Source: Treponema sp. (GTDB taxonomy: Bacteria; Spirochaetota; Spirochaetia; Treponematales; Treponemataceae). From it: a stretch of 32,364 nt of DNA. Below, piece by piece: positions 1 through 6,681 of the stretch. Under the pieces are notes generated by a model, which was given only the letters and a program-made list of their open reading frames with translations, was not told where the DNA came from and ran no database searches. Location of the stretch: contig JAFZRP010000060.1 of NCBI GenBank assembly GCA_017619795.1, positions 1-32,364 on the forward strand, read 5' to 3'. Made by a program: the position numbers and the translations under genes. Each line of letters starts with the position of its first letter. Positions within the stretch are counted from its first letter, which is position 1.

Positions 1-59
1 GTTTTTTGAAGAAATTCGTTCTGCTGTTTCAGCATCTCTATGATTTCTGAATCTGTCAT
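1..59 (-). CDS. Partial CDS, probable IS66-family transposase N-terminus
   Basis: The gene runs off the left edge; only about 19 codons are visible, reading MTDSEIIEMLKQQNEFLQK. The start at 59 was chosen because a GGTGGGGA ribosome-binding site sits just ahead of it. An ATG at 71 is in frame but has no such site. A short acidic start followed by a Q-N-E-x-L helical stretch is typical of the N-terminal coiled coil of IS66-type transposases, and this rests on that resemblance alone. The neighbouring WG-repeat gene has lost its 5' end, which fits an insertion sequence here. It could instead be any protein with an N-terminal coiled coil. Confidence 0.4.
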   Translation of the reverse strand, partial: MTDSEIIEMLKQQNEFLQK

Positions 60-133
60 TTTCCCCACCATGGGGAATTCTATCACATCGTTAAAAAAGT
101 TAAAAGTACTTGTTAAGTTTTTTTTAGTGCTGA

Positions 134-562
134 ATAGTTACGAAAGGTTTTATAAATACGAAAGGAGAATTCGTTTTTGACACTCCTTTCTATATCGATC
201 CAGATTGGTTTGGTCCTCGCGCTGAACCAATTCTTCCATATTCATTTAAGGAAGGAGTGGCTGTAATCCAAAATGATAAATTAAAATGGCAGCTTGTTGA
301 TAAAAATGGTTCTTGTAAAGATTTTCCTTCTGATATTACACCCGAATCATATCGTTTTAGTAGTGGATTGTTATTAGTCAGTAAAACAATAGATGGTAAG
401 AAAAAATATGGTTTTATAAATAAAAAGTTTGAAATCTTAATACCCTGCACATTTGAAGAAGCAGCATCATTTGATGGTTCGTATGCAAGTGTAAAATTAA
501 ATGGAAAAGCTTGCTTGGTTGATAAGAAAGGTATTCTTCATGGAATTAAATTGCCCCGTTAG
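134..562 (+). pseudogene. WG-repeat protein, 3' remnant lacking its start
   Basis: The frame is open from just after a TGA at 131-133 to the TAG at 560-562. It reads as WG (KWG) repeats, with blocks GFINTKGEFVFD near 146-181 and KYGFINKKFEILIPC near 404-448. These are beta-rich repeats of unknown function, common in bacterial accessory proteins. A GTG at 257 has a purine-rich stretch ahead of it and would give 101 residues. However, repeat-like sequence (FKEGVAVIQNDK, and GFINTKG further up) continues upstream of it, and there is no ATG or GTG in frame between 134 and 257. I therefore read this as the 3' end of a longer gene cut off at its 5' side, possibly by the mobile element at the window edge. 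A frameshift at about 131 is an alternative. Confidence 0.6.
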
Positions 563-570
563 AGAGGATA

Positions 571-610
571 GCCCGCAACAACGTGCGGGCGTAAGGGGAG
601 ACTTCCCCTT
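571..610. terminator. Two adjacent hairpins between convergent genes
   Basis: Stem one pairs GCCCGCA (571-577) with TGCGGGC (584-590). Stem two pairs AAGGGGA (593-599) with TCCCCTT (604-610). A T-rich but interrupted stretch follows on the plus strand and there is no clean U-tract on either strand. The position, between the WG remnant and the convergent caspase gene, fits transcription termination. The very regular paired stems could also be a dispersed palindromic repeat. Confidence 0.45.
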
Positions 611-618
611 CCTTTAAC

Positions 619-2928
619 TTATTTTACCTTAAAGCCTACAAAGAACGAATTGCACAATTCGATTTGCTCAGGTGCAAGCTGCCAGGAGAGTTTTTCGTTA
701 TGGGCGGTATCCCTGAAAGAGTAGTCGTTTATACCGAAGAGGTGAACATCTGTGTTGGCTCCAATGGAAACTTCGAGGTGTTTTCCTGCAAGCCAGTTAT
801 AGGTTACTCGCATTGCTGGAATGAAGTTATAGTTCTTTGAATGGGATTCTCCAATGTCTTCTGTTGATGAATCTTCTGGGAGTTCAACATAAGTACCATA
901 ATAGGTATCCATAACGGATTTCCACAAGAGTTCAACGTCTATGCTAGAATGTGCCTGTTCAAAGCGGAACTCTGTACCAAGACCTGCATAAAGAATGCAC
1001 TGATATGATTTCCATTCCTTGAAGAAATCTTTCTGCGCTGAAACACCAACTGTGACGAACACATTTTTTGTTCCGCTCTGATAGAAAATATCTGTTGTTC
1101 CGTCGGTAAAGTTCCATATAATTCCACCGTGATGCATTCCGTTACCGATAAAATTAAGTACACCGATTGCAACTCCATTGTTTTCTTTTGCAACATTTAT
1201 TACGCCAAGCTGGAATCCATTTATATTCCCTGTAACGTTTATAACACCGAGCTGAAGTCCATTAACTTTTGATGCAACGTTTATTCCACCTGCAATTTGA
1301 ATACCGTTTAATTCTGAAACAGTATTAAATCCGCCTGCAACCTGAACGCCAGTAATGTTCTTGTTTCTGTTAAAGCCTCCTGCTACCTGTACACCAAAAG
1401 CTTGTTCTGCGTTTGCTATATTGAAACCTCCTGCTACTTGTACACCAAAACCTGATTTTGCAATGTTGAATAAACCGGCAACCTGAATACCTTCAATCTT
1501 TCTTGCAATATTAAAGACTCCACCAGTCTGACCACCAAGAATGTCACCGTTCACAATATTAAAAACTCCAGCCGCTTGAGCACCTACAACGTTACTGTTC
1601 ACAATATTAAACACGCCGGCACCCTGAAAGCCGATAAGTTTTCCACTGTTGATGTTCATTACGCCGGAAGCCTGGAAACCCAACACGCATCTGTCTGTGG
1701 TACCAATCATACCAAGAGAAATAAGGCTGCAGTCTGGGGTAAAGCGAATCATTGGCATGCCAGGTACAAAATAGAGATGAAATGGATCGCCCAAAGTAAA
1801 TGTGTCGTCTGAGGCTTCGGAAGCGTCGTCTTCTGTGTCTTCATCATTTAAGCTTAAACCACCCTTTAAGGTGTTATCCTTCTGCTGGATAACTGCAAGA
1901 TTGTTCTGGTCGAGCATATAAACACCGTTCTTTGCCAGAGTAAAAGTGCCCTGCAAAGTTGTAAGGTCATTTATACAAACGGCTGTGTAGGTTCCAACTG
2001 GTAGTGCCATAAGAATTGGGAGCCCTGCTGTTTTGTTTATTTCAGAAATAAGTTTGCCGTTTGAGTCGCGGATGATGAAGGTGCCTTTTGCTTCTTTTGA
2101 AAGAGAAAGCATTGCATCTGCATTTGAAATGTCAGAAAGAATTAAGTCGCCGGAACCAACGAGGGTGATGTTGTAGTTAGGGTGCTGAGGGCCTGCCTTG
2201 CTGTATTCTGTTTTGGAAAGAGTTTCGTTGAAGGCATAAGAATAAAGCTCGTTCAGAGTGACTTTGTTGTCGCCTGAAGTATCGGCTGCACCGCGGAGTC
2301 CTGTAATCATTGCATTTGTAAAATATGAGGATTCAATATCATCTGATTCCTGAGAGAACTCTCTTGCTGAGCTTGAAGAAAGATAAGCGTGTCCTTTTAC
2401 AACAGAAGAATCGTCCATTAAGAAAGGCTTTTTCTTCTGTCCACCCTTTGTACGGATAAAGTTGCCGGAATAGCAGGAATCAAGAATTACAATGTGAATG
2501 TCACTTGGGATTTCTGTGATTTTGTGCTTGAGGCTTGAGTAATCGTAAGCTGCTTCGCCGAGGAGAAGGCTGTTTTCATCAGAATGACCTGAGTAGTAAA
2601 AAATAAACTCTGAACGCTTTGCGTTAGATTTGTTTTTATTAATTTTTGTAGTGATTTTATCAAGGGTGTCGTCAATCTTATCTTTTGAAGGATCTATAAG
2701 GATAAAGCTGTTGGAATCCTGTACACCGCCAATTTCTGCCATGATTTTCTGGAAGTTCTGTGCATCGCTTCCTGCATATAAAAGTCGGTCGCGTTCTTTT
2801 CCACCATCGTTACATCCGATGTAAATGGCATATCTATCAACACCAGCGGAAAAATCTGTATCTTCAGTCGCAGCAAAAAGTCTAAAAGCTGCAAGAAATG
2901 TAAACAAAATAAAAAGTGTCTTTTTCAT
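619..2928 (-). CDS. Exported caspase-like (C14) protease with LA_2272-type surface repeats
   Basis: 769 residues. The start at 2928 was chosen over an in-frame ATG at 2973: it begins MKKTLFILFTFLAAFRLFA, a signal peptide, and has AAGGAC upstream. The caspase-fold domain spans about 30-265, with the catalytic His in YYSGHS (H115) and Cys in DSCYSG (C152). A D-x-S-x-D-x-x-V-x-x-x-E segment at 216-227 resembles a calcium-binding loop. Residues about 275-350 may be a small beta domain. Residues about 415-597 are a run of near-20-residue repeats with cores like GVQVAGGFN and GLQLGVINV, as in Leptospira LA_2272-type surface proteins. The last 150 residues are beta-rich and end in FVGFKVK, which suggests outer-membrane anchoring. 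It is the last gene of the unit with the sigma and anti-sigma genes. Substrate unknown. Confidence 0.8.
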   Translation of the reverse strand: MKKTLFILFTFLAAFRLFAATEDTDFSAGVDRYAIYIGCNDGGKERDRLLYAGSDAQNFQKIMAEIGGVQDSNSFILIDPSKDKIDDTLDKITTKINKNKSNAKRSEFIFYYSGHSDENSLLLGEAAYDYSSLKHKITEIPSDIHIVILDSCYSGNFIRTKGGQKKKPFLMDDSSVVKGHAYLSSSSAREFSQESDDIESSYFTNAMITGLRGAADTSGDNKVTLNELYSYAFNETLSKTEYSKAGPQHPNYNITLVGSGDLILSDISNADAMLSLSKEAKGTFIIRDSNGKLISEINKTAGLPILMALPVGTYTAVCINDLTTLQGTFTLAKNGVYMLDQNNLAVIQQKDNTLKGGLSLNDEDTEDDASEASDDTFTLGDPFHLYFVPGMPMIRFTPDCSLISLGMIGTTDRCVLGFQASGVMNINSGKLIGFQGAGVFNIVNSNVVGAQAAGVFNIVNGDILGGQTGGVFNIARKIEGIQVAGLFNIAKSGFGVQVAGGFNIANAEQAFGVQVAGGFNRNKNITGVQVAGGFNTVSELNGIQIAGGINVASKVNGLQLGVINVTGNINGFQLGVINVAKENNGVAIGVLNFIGNGMHHGGIIWNFTDGTTDIFYQSGTKNVFVTVGVSAQKDFFKEWKSYQCILYAGLGTEFRFEQAHSSIDVELLWKSVMDTYYGTYVELPEDSSTEDIGESHSKNYNFIPAMRVTYNWLAGKHLEVSIGANTDVHLFGINDYSFRDTAHNEKLSWQLAPEQIELCNSFFVGFKVK

Positions 2929-2984
2929 GATCGTCTTGTCCTTAATTATATCTGTAATTATGTTTTTATTCATTTATGATTTAG

Positions 2985-3794
2985 TTATTTTCCAAGAACA
3001 AAAATTATGCCCTCTGTTTTCTTAGGCAGGTAGGAAAGCCGTCTAAGATAATCGATATCTGTTTTATTTTTGATTTTGTCTTCCAGGTCATCCAGAGTGA
3101 ACTGTTCCTTTGAGGTTACCATTACAAAGCATTCAAAGTCCGGGGCATTATCGAGCTCGTAAGAAAAATCAAGCGGGGTTTCGTTGTAATTATGAAGAAG
3201 TGGTTCTGCCTGCCAGCTGTCTTCCGGGAAATGACGTGTGATGTTACCGTTTCCATCTACGCTGAAGATTACGCCGTAGTTTTTGTTTCCAGCATTGTAG
3301 GTAATCTGAATTACATCACCAGATTTTGCAAAAGCACCGTTCTTTAAGCTTGTGATTTTGTCTCCATCCTGGCGGTAAAGGTTGATTTTAGGATTTCTGT
3401 TTTCAAAAGCTTTTGCATCTGCGTTTCCTTTTACACGAACAGTTTCTACTGTAGCAGGATTTGTTGCAATTGAAATTGATTTTTCTCTGAGAGTCATAGG
3501 AATCATAATTGCACATAAGAGAACTGCAGCGGCTGCAAACTTTATGCAGCGTGCAAAGTCTGGACTGTATTTTGCTTTACTCTTTACAGTCTGATTGTTG
3601 TCCTTATTGGCAATCTTTTCCATAACTTTAATACGCATTTGTTCTGGTGTATATTTGTCTAATATTTCCTGATTTGATTCTTTAAGCTTTTTGAGCGAGT
3701 CATCAACATCCTGCTTGCCGTAAGCTGCATAAAAATCGGCAGCGTTCAATTCAGATTGATCTATTTGTTCTAGAATCCTAATTGGAATTGACAT
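2985..3794 (-). CDS. Putative anti-sigma factor, single-pass membrane protein with DUF4384-like outer domain
   Basis: 269 residues from the start at 3794, which is preceded by GGAGG; an ATG-less extension to 3839 lacks this. The start lies 17 bases inside the sigma gene, so translation is probably coupled. Residues 1-79 are charged and helical, cytoplasmic by inference. About 80-101 is a membrane segment (CIKFAAAAVLLCAIMIPM). The remainder is outside, with a beta-rich region (LYRQDGDKITSL, GVIFSVDGNGNITRHFPE) resembling DUF4384. A cytoplasmic helix, one membrane span and an extracytoplasmic sensor, encoded right after an ECF sigma factor, is the usual anti-sigma layout. I see no HCC zinc motif, so it is not a ZAS-type protein. 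The role rests on context and topology. Confidence 0.6.
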   Translation of the reverse strand: MSIPIRILEQIDQSELNAADFYAAYGKQDVDDSLKKLKESNQEILDKYTPEQMRIKVMEKIANKDNNQTVKSKAKYSPDFARCIKFAAAAVLLCAIMIPMTLREKSISIATNPATVETVRVKGNADAKAFENRNPKINLYRQDGDKITSLKNGAFAKSGDVIQITYNAGNKNYGVIFSVDGNGNITRHFPEDSWQAEPLLHNYNETPLDFSYELDNAPDFECFVMVTSKEQFTLDDLEDKIKNKTDIDYLRRLSYLPKKTEGIIFVLGK

Positions 3795-4290
3795 ACCTTC
3801 CTCCACTATATTTCTTTGCACAATCCTTGATTTTACCAAGGCGTTTTCTGACTCCCGAAACGGACAGCTTCATTATTTTTGCGGTTTCTTCCAGGGTATA
3901 GCCATCTACATAGTGCAGGATGGCAATCTGTTTATCCTTTGAATCCCGTTCAGAAAAAATGCAGTCCAGAATAACGGAAGTTTCGACTTTTTCTTCTACG
4001 GCAGGGTTGGTGTTGTCTTCTATGATTTCGGCAATAACCTCAAAATCTGGACCTGAGCGCAGCTTGTCGGCTTTAAGCTTATTAAGGCAGACATTTGTTG
4101 CGGCCGTGTATAAGAAGCTTGAGCAGATCTTAGATATTTTTTCTTTTCTTTCAATCAGCCGAACAAAAACATCCTGCATCGCATCAAGAGCTTTTTCTTC
4201 ATTTTTAAGAAGTGCCCTGCAACGACGCAGAACCATTGGTCCATATTGGCGGTAAAGACTGTCAAAATCATTAAACGACAAAGTTTTCAT
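3778..4290 (-). CDS. ECF-type RNA polymerase sigma factor
   Basis: 170 residues, normal for the ECF group. The start at 4290 gives MKTLSFNDFDSLYRQYG and has AGGAAA about ten bases ahead; the longer frame to 4347 begins with an unlikely leader. Region 2 covers about 8-75, with the DAMQDVFVRLIE core-binding and -10 helix and FLYTAATNVCLNKLK. Region 4 is near the C-terminus, with a helix-turn-helix in GYTLEETAKIMKLSVSGVRKRLGKIK. Region 3 is absent, as expected. It is first in a unit with the membrane protein (overlap) and the caspase gene. Likely targets include its own operon, but no matching promoter motif could be identified. Confidence 0.85.
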   Translation of the reverse strand: MKTLSFNDFDSLYRQYGPMVLRRCRALLKNEEKALDAMQDVFVRLIERKEKISKICSSFLYTAATNVCLNKLKADKLRSGPDFEVIAEIIEDNTNPAVEEKVETSVILDCIFSERDSKDKQIAILHYVDGYTLEETAKIMKLSVSGVRKRLGKIKDCAKKYSGGRYVNSN

Positions 4291-4354
4291 TGTACAATTA
4301 TTTCCTGTCAATACTGTAACAGCTGGCAAGGGTAAAAGTGTCACCATTATTTAT

Positions 4355-4384
4355 AAAAAAAAGGGGATTTTTCCCCTTTTTTTA
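4355..4384 (-). terminator. Rho-independent terminator after the EF-hand membrane protein gene
   Basis: AAAAGGGGA and TCCCCTTTT form a stem around a short T-rich loop, with runs of A and T on both sides. The hairpin lies six bases past the stop of the 4390-6588 gene. It has a U-tract in either direction but ends that minus-strand transcript. Confidence 0.85.
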
Positions 4385-4389
4385 AAGAT

Positions 4390-6588
4390 TTATTCTTTCA
4401 GTGTTGGTACGTTCAATTTTGGGCCATGAACAGAAAACCAGGCTTTAACCTTCTGCCAGCTTGCAGTAAGCCAGCCCGGATATTTTACGTGCAGGAAAAT
4501 AAGCAGGGCAATGACTAATACCAGGAGAATCCACAAGATAACCTTTGCAATTTTTTCTCTGCGAGGTGAAAACTTATCGAAAGGTGTAAAGTAAGCTCCT
4601 GCAGGGCGCGAAGGAAGATGGGTTAGCGAGGTTCCAAGAATTGTTGTAATTTTTACGTTACCATTGATTGCCCAGCCGGAAGCATCCAGAATTGGAGCTA
4701 TGTTGCGCTGACGAAGCTTGCTCCACGCAATAAATACTGACGGCAGGGAAATACAAAGCATTATTCCTAAAATACCGAGTGGGATCCAATATCCTAAGCC
4801 GAGGAACGCATCAAGAATACCGCCAAGAACGGTAGCAATACCGGTGAATGCAACGCTTATCGCAGCAACTGTACCGATATCGGTTTTCTTTTGAGGCATA
4901 GCTGTTTTTGGCGATTCAACAGTTTTGGACATTTTATCTATAACGCTGGCTTCTGCGGCCGAGGCTGTCTTTGCTATTTTTTCCTGAATCATACGGATAA
5001 GCTTTTTGTATGGACTCCAGAAGGCTTGTCTTAGACTTACAGGATTGTCAATAATTTTTACGATTGTAGCATCCCAGTCTGCACCGTCACGGTCAAAGAA
5101 AAGACCGTTTCGTCCAATAATCAGGTTGTCGGTGTTTCCGTTGCTTATTACGGCTGCAATCTGCATTTTTTCTGCTGTACCAACTTTTGTACAGTCACAG
5201 TAAATAAGATAGCACTGTGATAAGGCTGCCATTACTCCATGCTTTGCCATATCAAGAACCTTAAAACATAAATCGCAGGAACGGCCGTCTATATAAAGAG
5301 TACCGCACTGGAAAATGGCGGCTTTATTCAGACTGTAAAAATCATCGAAGGAGATAAAGTTGTGAAGCAGGGAAACAAAATCGCGGCGGTAGAGAAGCAT
5401 TTTTCTTAAATCAACTGTGGCAAGCGCAATTGGAGGATGCTTTTCTTCTTCATCAAGATAAGCAGTAATTTTTTCTTCTGCATCGGAATTGAGGATTTCT
5501 GTAATTCTGTCCAGACCGAGCTGAGAAACAAAGTTCTGCGGCATTGCCTGTACCCAATTAACATACGGTTCAAAGAAATCTTCAATTTTGCGCCAGTGAG
5601 CTTCGGATAATGCTGCAATTTCTTTCTGGAAGATTGGAAGAATTACGTATTTTTTAAATGCGTTTACTGCTTCGAGCCAGGCCGGGTTTACTGTGTTGTC
5701 CAGAGGAAGCGGCTTGTTTGCAGAACAGAGTGCAAGCGGAAGCTCGGCAAGTTTTTCTTTGTCGTAAAGGTTGCCTTCTTCATCAAGGAACATTTTTTCG
5801 GTCTGTGTTTTGAAAATACCTTCTGCACCATCGTCGTAATTGATGAGTGAACAGCGCAGAAAGTATTCGTTGATTTTATCTTTAAGCTTCATAAAAGCGG
5901 TGGCAGCACTGTCGGTTGCTTCTTTAAGGAAGAAGATTTTCGGATCGTTCATTACGGCATCTTCGCGCCATTCCTTGATTGAACGCAGCAGATTGAAAAA
6001 ATCTACGAATTGGGTTCGGTTTGTTCCTTTTACACCGCTTATGTCGGTTGAGCCGCCTGTGCAGGTAACAATGTCTTTTATTACTGAGGCAACATTTGGT
6101 TCTTTTACACATTCAGGTGGGAGAACGCCGTCGCCATTTACAATTCCTGGTGAAAAAAGCTTTTCGTTTACAGAAACGTCAGAAAGGGAGATTTCAGTTG
6201 CATCTGGTTTTCCAAGGATTTCCAGAACAGATTTTGCAGAAGCAAGCGGGGAGTGGCCGCAGTCAAACGGTGTGTCGGCAAGCGCATCGAGTGGAATTGA
6301 ATCGCCCGGTGTCATAATTATTTCCGGCTTTGCAAAATATTTTTTTATGTACGCAACTCCGTCTATAAGCTCGGGTACACGTACTCTTCCGTTTTTATCG
6401 GTATCAAGAAGAGCAAGAGTTTCTTCACTGAACTCCAGTCCTTTTACAGGGCAGGCGAGTGCCGTCCAGAGCTTAGGGTCAAGCTTGTCGATGTTCAGTA
6501 CATCATCAATAGTAGAAAACTGAACCTGAATAAGTCCACCAGCCTGTGTAAAATGCCACTTATGTTCGTTATTGTTAATGTTTAACAT
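4390..6588 (-). CDS. Uncharacterised membrane protein with an N-terminal EF-hand
   Basis: 732 residues. AGAGG stands eight bases ahead of the start at 6588. I do not recognise a named family. Residues 62-73 form a clean EF-hand loop (D62-x-D64-x-N66-G67-x-V69-x-x-x-E73), implying calcium binding. A second GIVNGDGVLPPE segment near 150-161 looks like a weaker copy. The middle 400 residues are soluble and mixed alpha/beta. Near the C-terminus are hydrophobic stretches (VAAISVAFTGIATVLGGILDAFLG, WIPLGILGIMLCISLPSVFIAW and VILWILLVLVIALLIFLHV), so about three membrane spans near residues 575-715. With no signal peptide, the large N-terminal part is probably cytoplasmic. The gene is transcribed alone, between its own promoter and a terminator. 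Confidence 0.6.
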   Translation of the reverse strand: MLNINNNEHKWHFTQAGGLIQVQFSTIDDVLNIDKLDPKLWTALACPVKGLEFSEETLALLDTDKNGRVRVPELIDGVAYIKKYFAKPEIIMTPGDSIPLDALADTPFDCGHSPLASAKSVLEILGKPDATEISLSDVSVNEKLFSPGIVNGDGVLPPECVKEPNVASVIKDIVTCTGGSTDISGVKGTNRTQFVDFFNLLRSIKEWREDAVMNDPKIFFLKEATDSAATAFMKLKDKINEYFLRCSLINYDDGAEGIFKTQTEKMFLDEEGNLYDKEKLAELPLALCSANKPLPLDNTVNPAWLEAVNAFKKYVILPIFQKEIAALSEAHWRKIEDFFEPYVNWVQAMPQNFVSQLGLDRITEILNSDAEEKITAYLDEEEKHPPIALATVDLRKMLLYRRDFVSLLHNFISFDDFYSLNKAAIFQCGTLYIDGRSCDLCFKVLDMAKHGVMAALSQCYLIYCDCTKVGTAEKMQIAAVISNGNTDNLIIGRNGLFFDRDGADWDATIVKIIDNPVSLRQAFWSPYKKLIRMIQEKIAKTASAAEASVIDKMSKTVESPKTAMPQKKTDIGTVAAISVAFTGIATVLGGILDAFLGLGYWIPLGILGIMLCISLPSVFIAWSKLRQRNIAPILDASGWAINGNVKITTILGTSLTHLPSRPAGAYFTPFDKFSPRREKIAKVILWILLVLVIALLIFLHVKYPGWLTASWQKVKAWFSVHGPKLNVPTLKE

Positions 6589-6607
6589 AGATAATTCCTC
6601 TTTTTGT

Positions 6608-6613
6608 ATTATA
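6608..6613 (-). promoter_or_regulatory. Candidate extended -10 for the EF-hand membrane protein gene
   Basis: On the minus strand the sequence reads TGCTATAAT, an extended -10 with a perfect TATAAT. It lies 20 bases before the start codon, giving a leader of about 13 bases that just includes the ribosome-binding site. No convincing -35 is visible. Confidence 0.45.
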
Positions 6614-6633
6614 GCACAGAATTGGTGGAAATG

Positions 6634-6642
6634 TGATATAAT
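6634..6642 (+). promoter_or_regulatory. Candidate extended -10 for the alpha-galactosidase cluster
   Basis: TGATATAAT is an extended -10 with perfect TATAAT at 6637-6642, giving a leader of about 33 bases to the start at 6682. It stands about 25 bases from the divergent extended -10, so polymerases on the two promoters would compete. Confidence 0.5.
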
Positions 6643-6681
6643 TGAATTGGTGTGATTTAGATTACACGGGAATTATCGAAA

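Noticed and set aside
257..562. A complete 101-residue gene starting at GTG 257
   Set aside because: WG-repeat-like sequence continues in the same frame upstream of this codon, so the true protein was longer and this is a remnant.
5840..6523. A 227-codon ORF on the plus strand
   Set aside because: It lies wholly antisense to the EF-hand membrane protein gene. That gene has a ribosome-binding site, a promoter and recognisable domains; this frame is rich in Ser and Arg with no domain.
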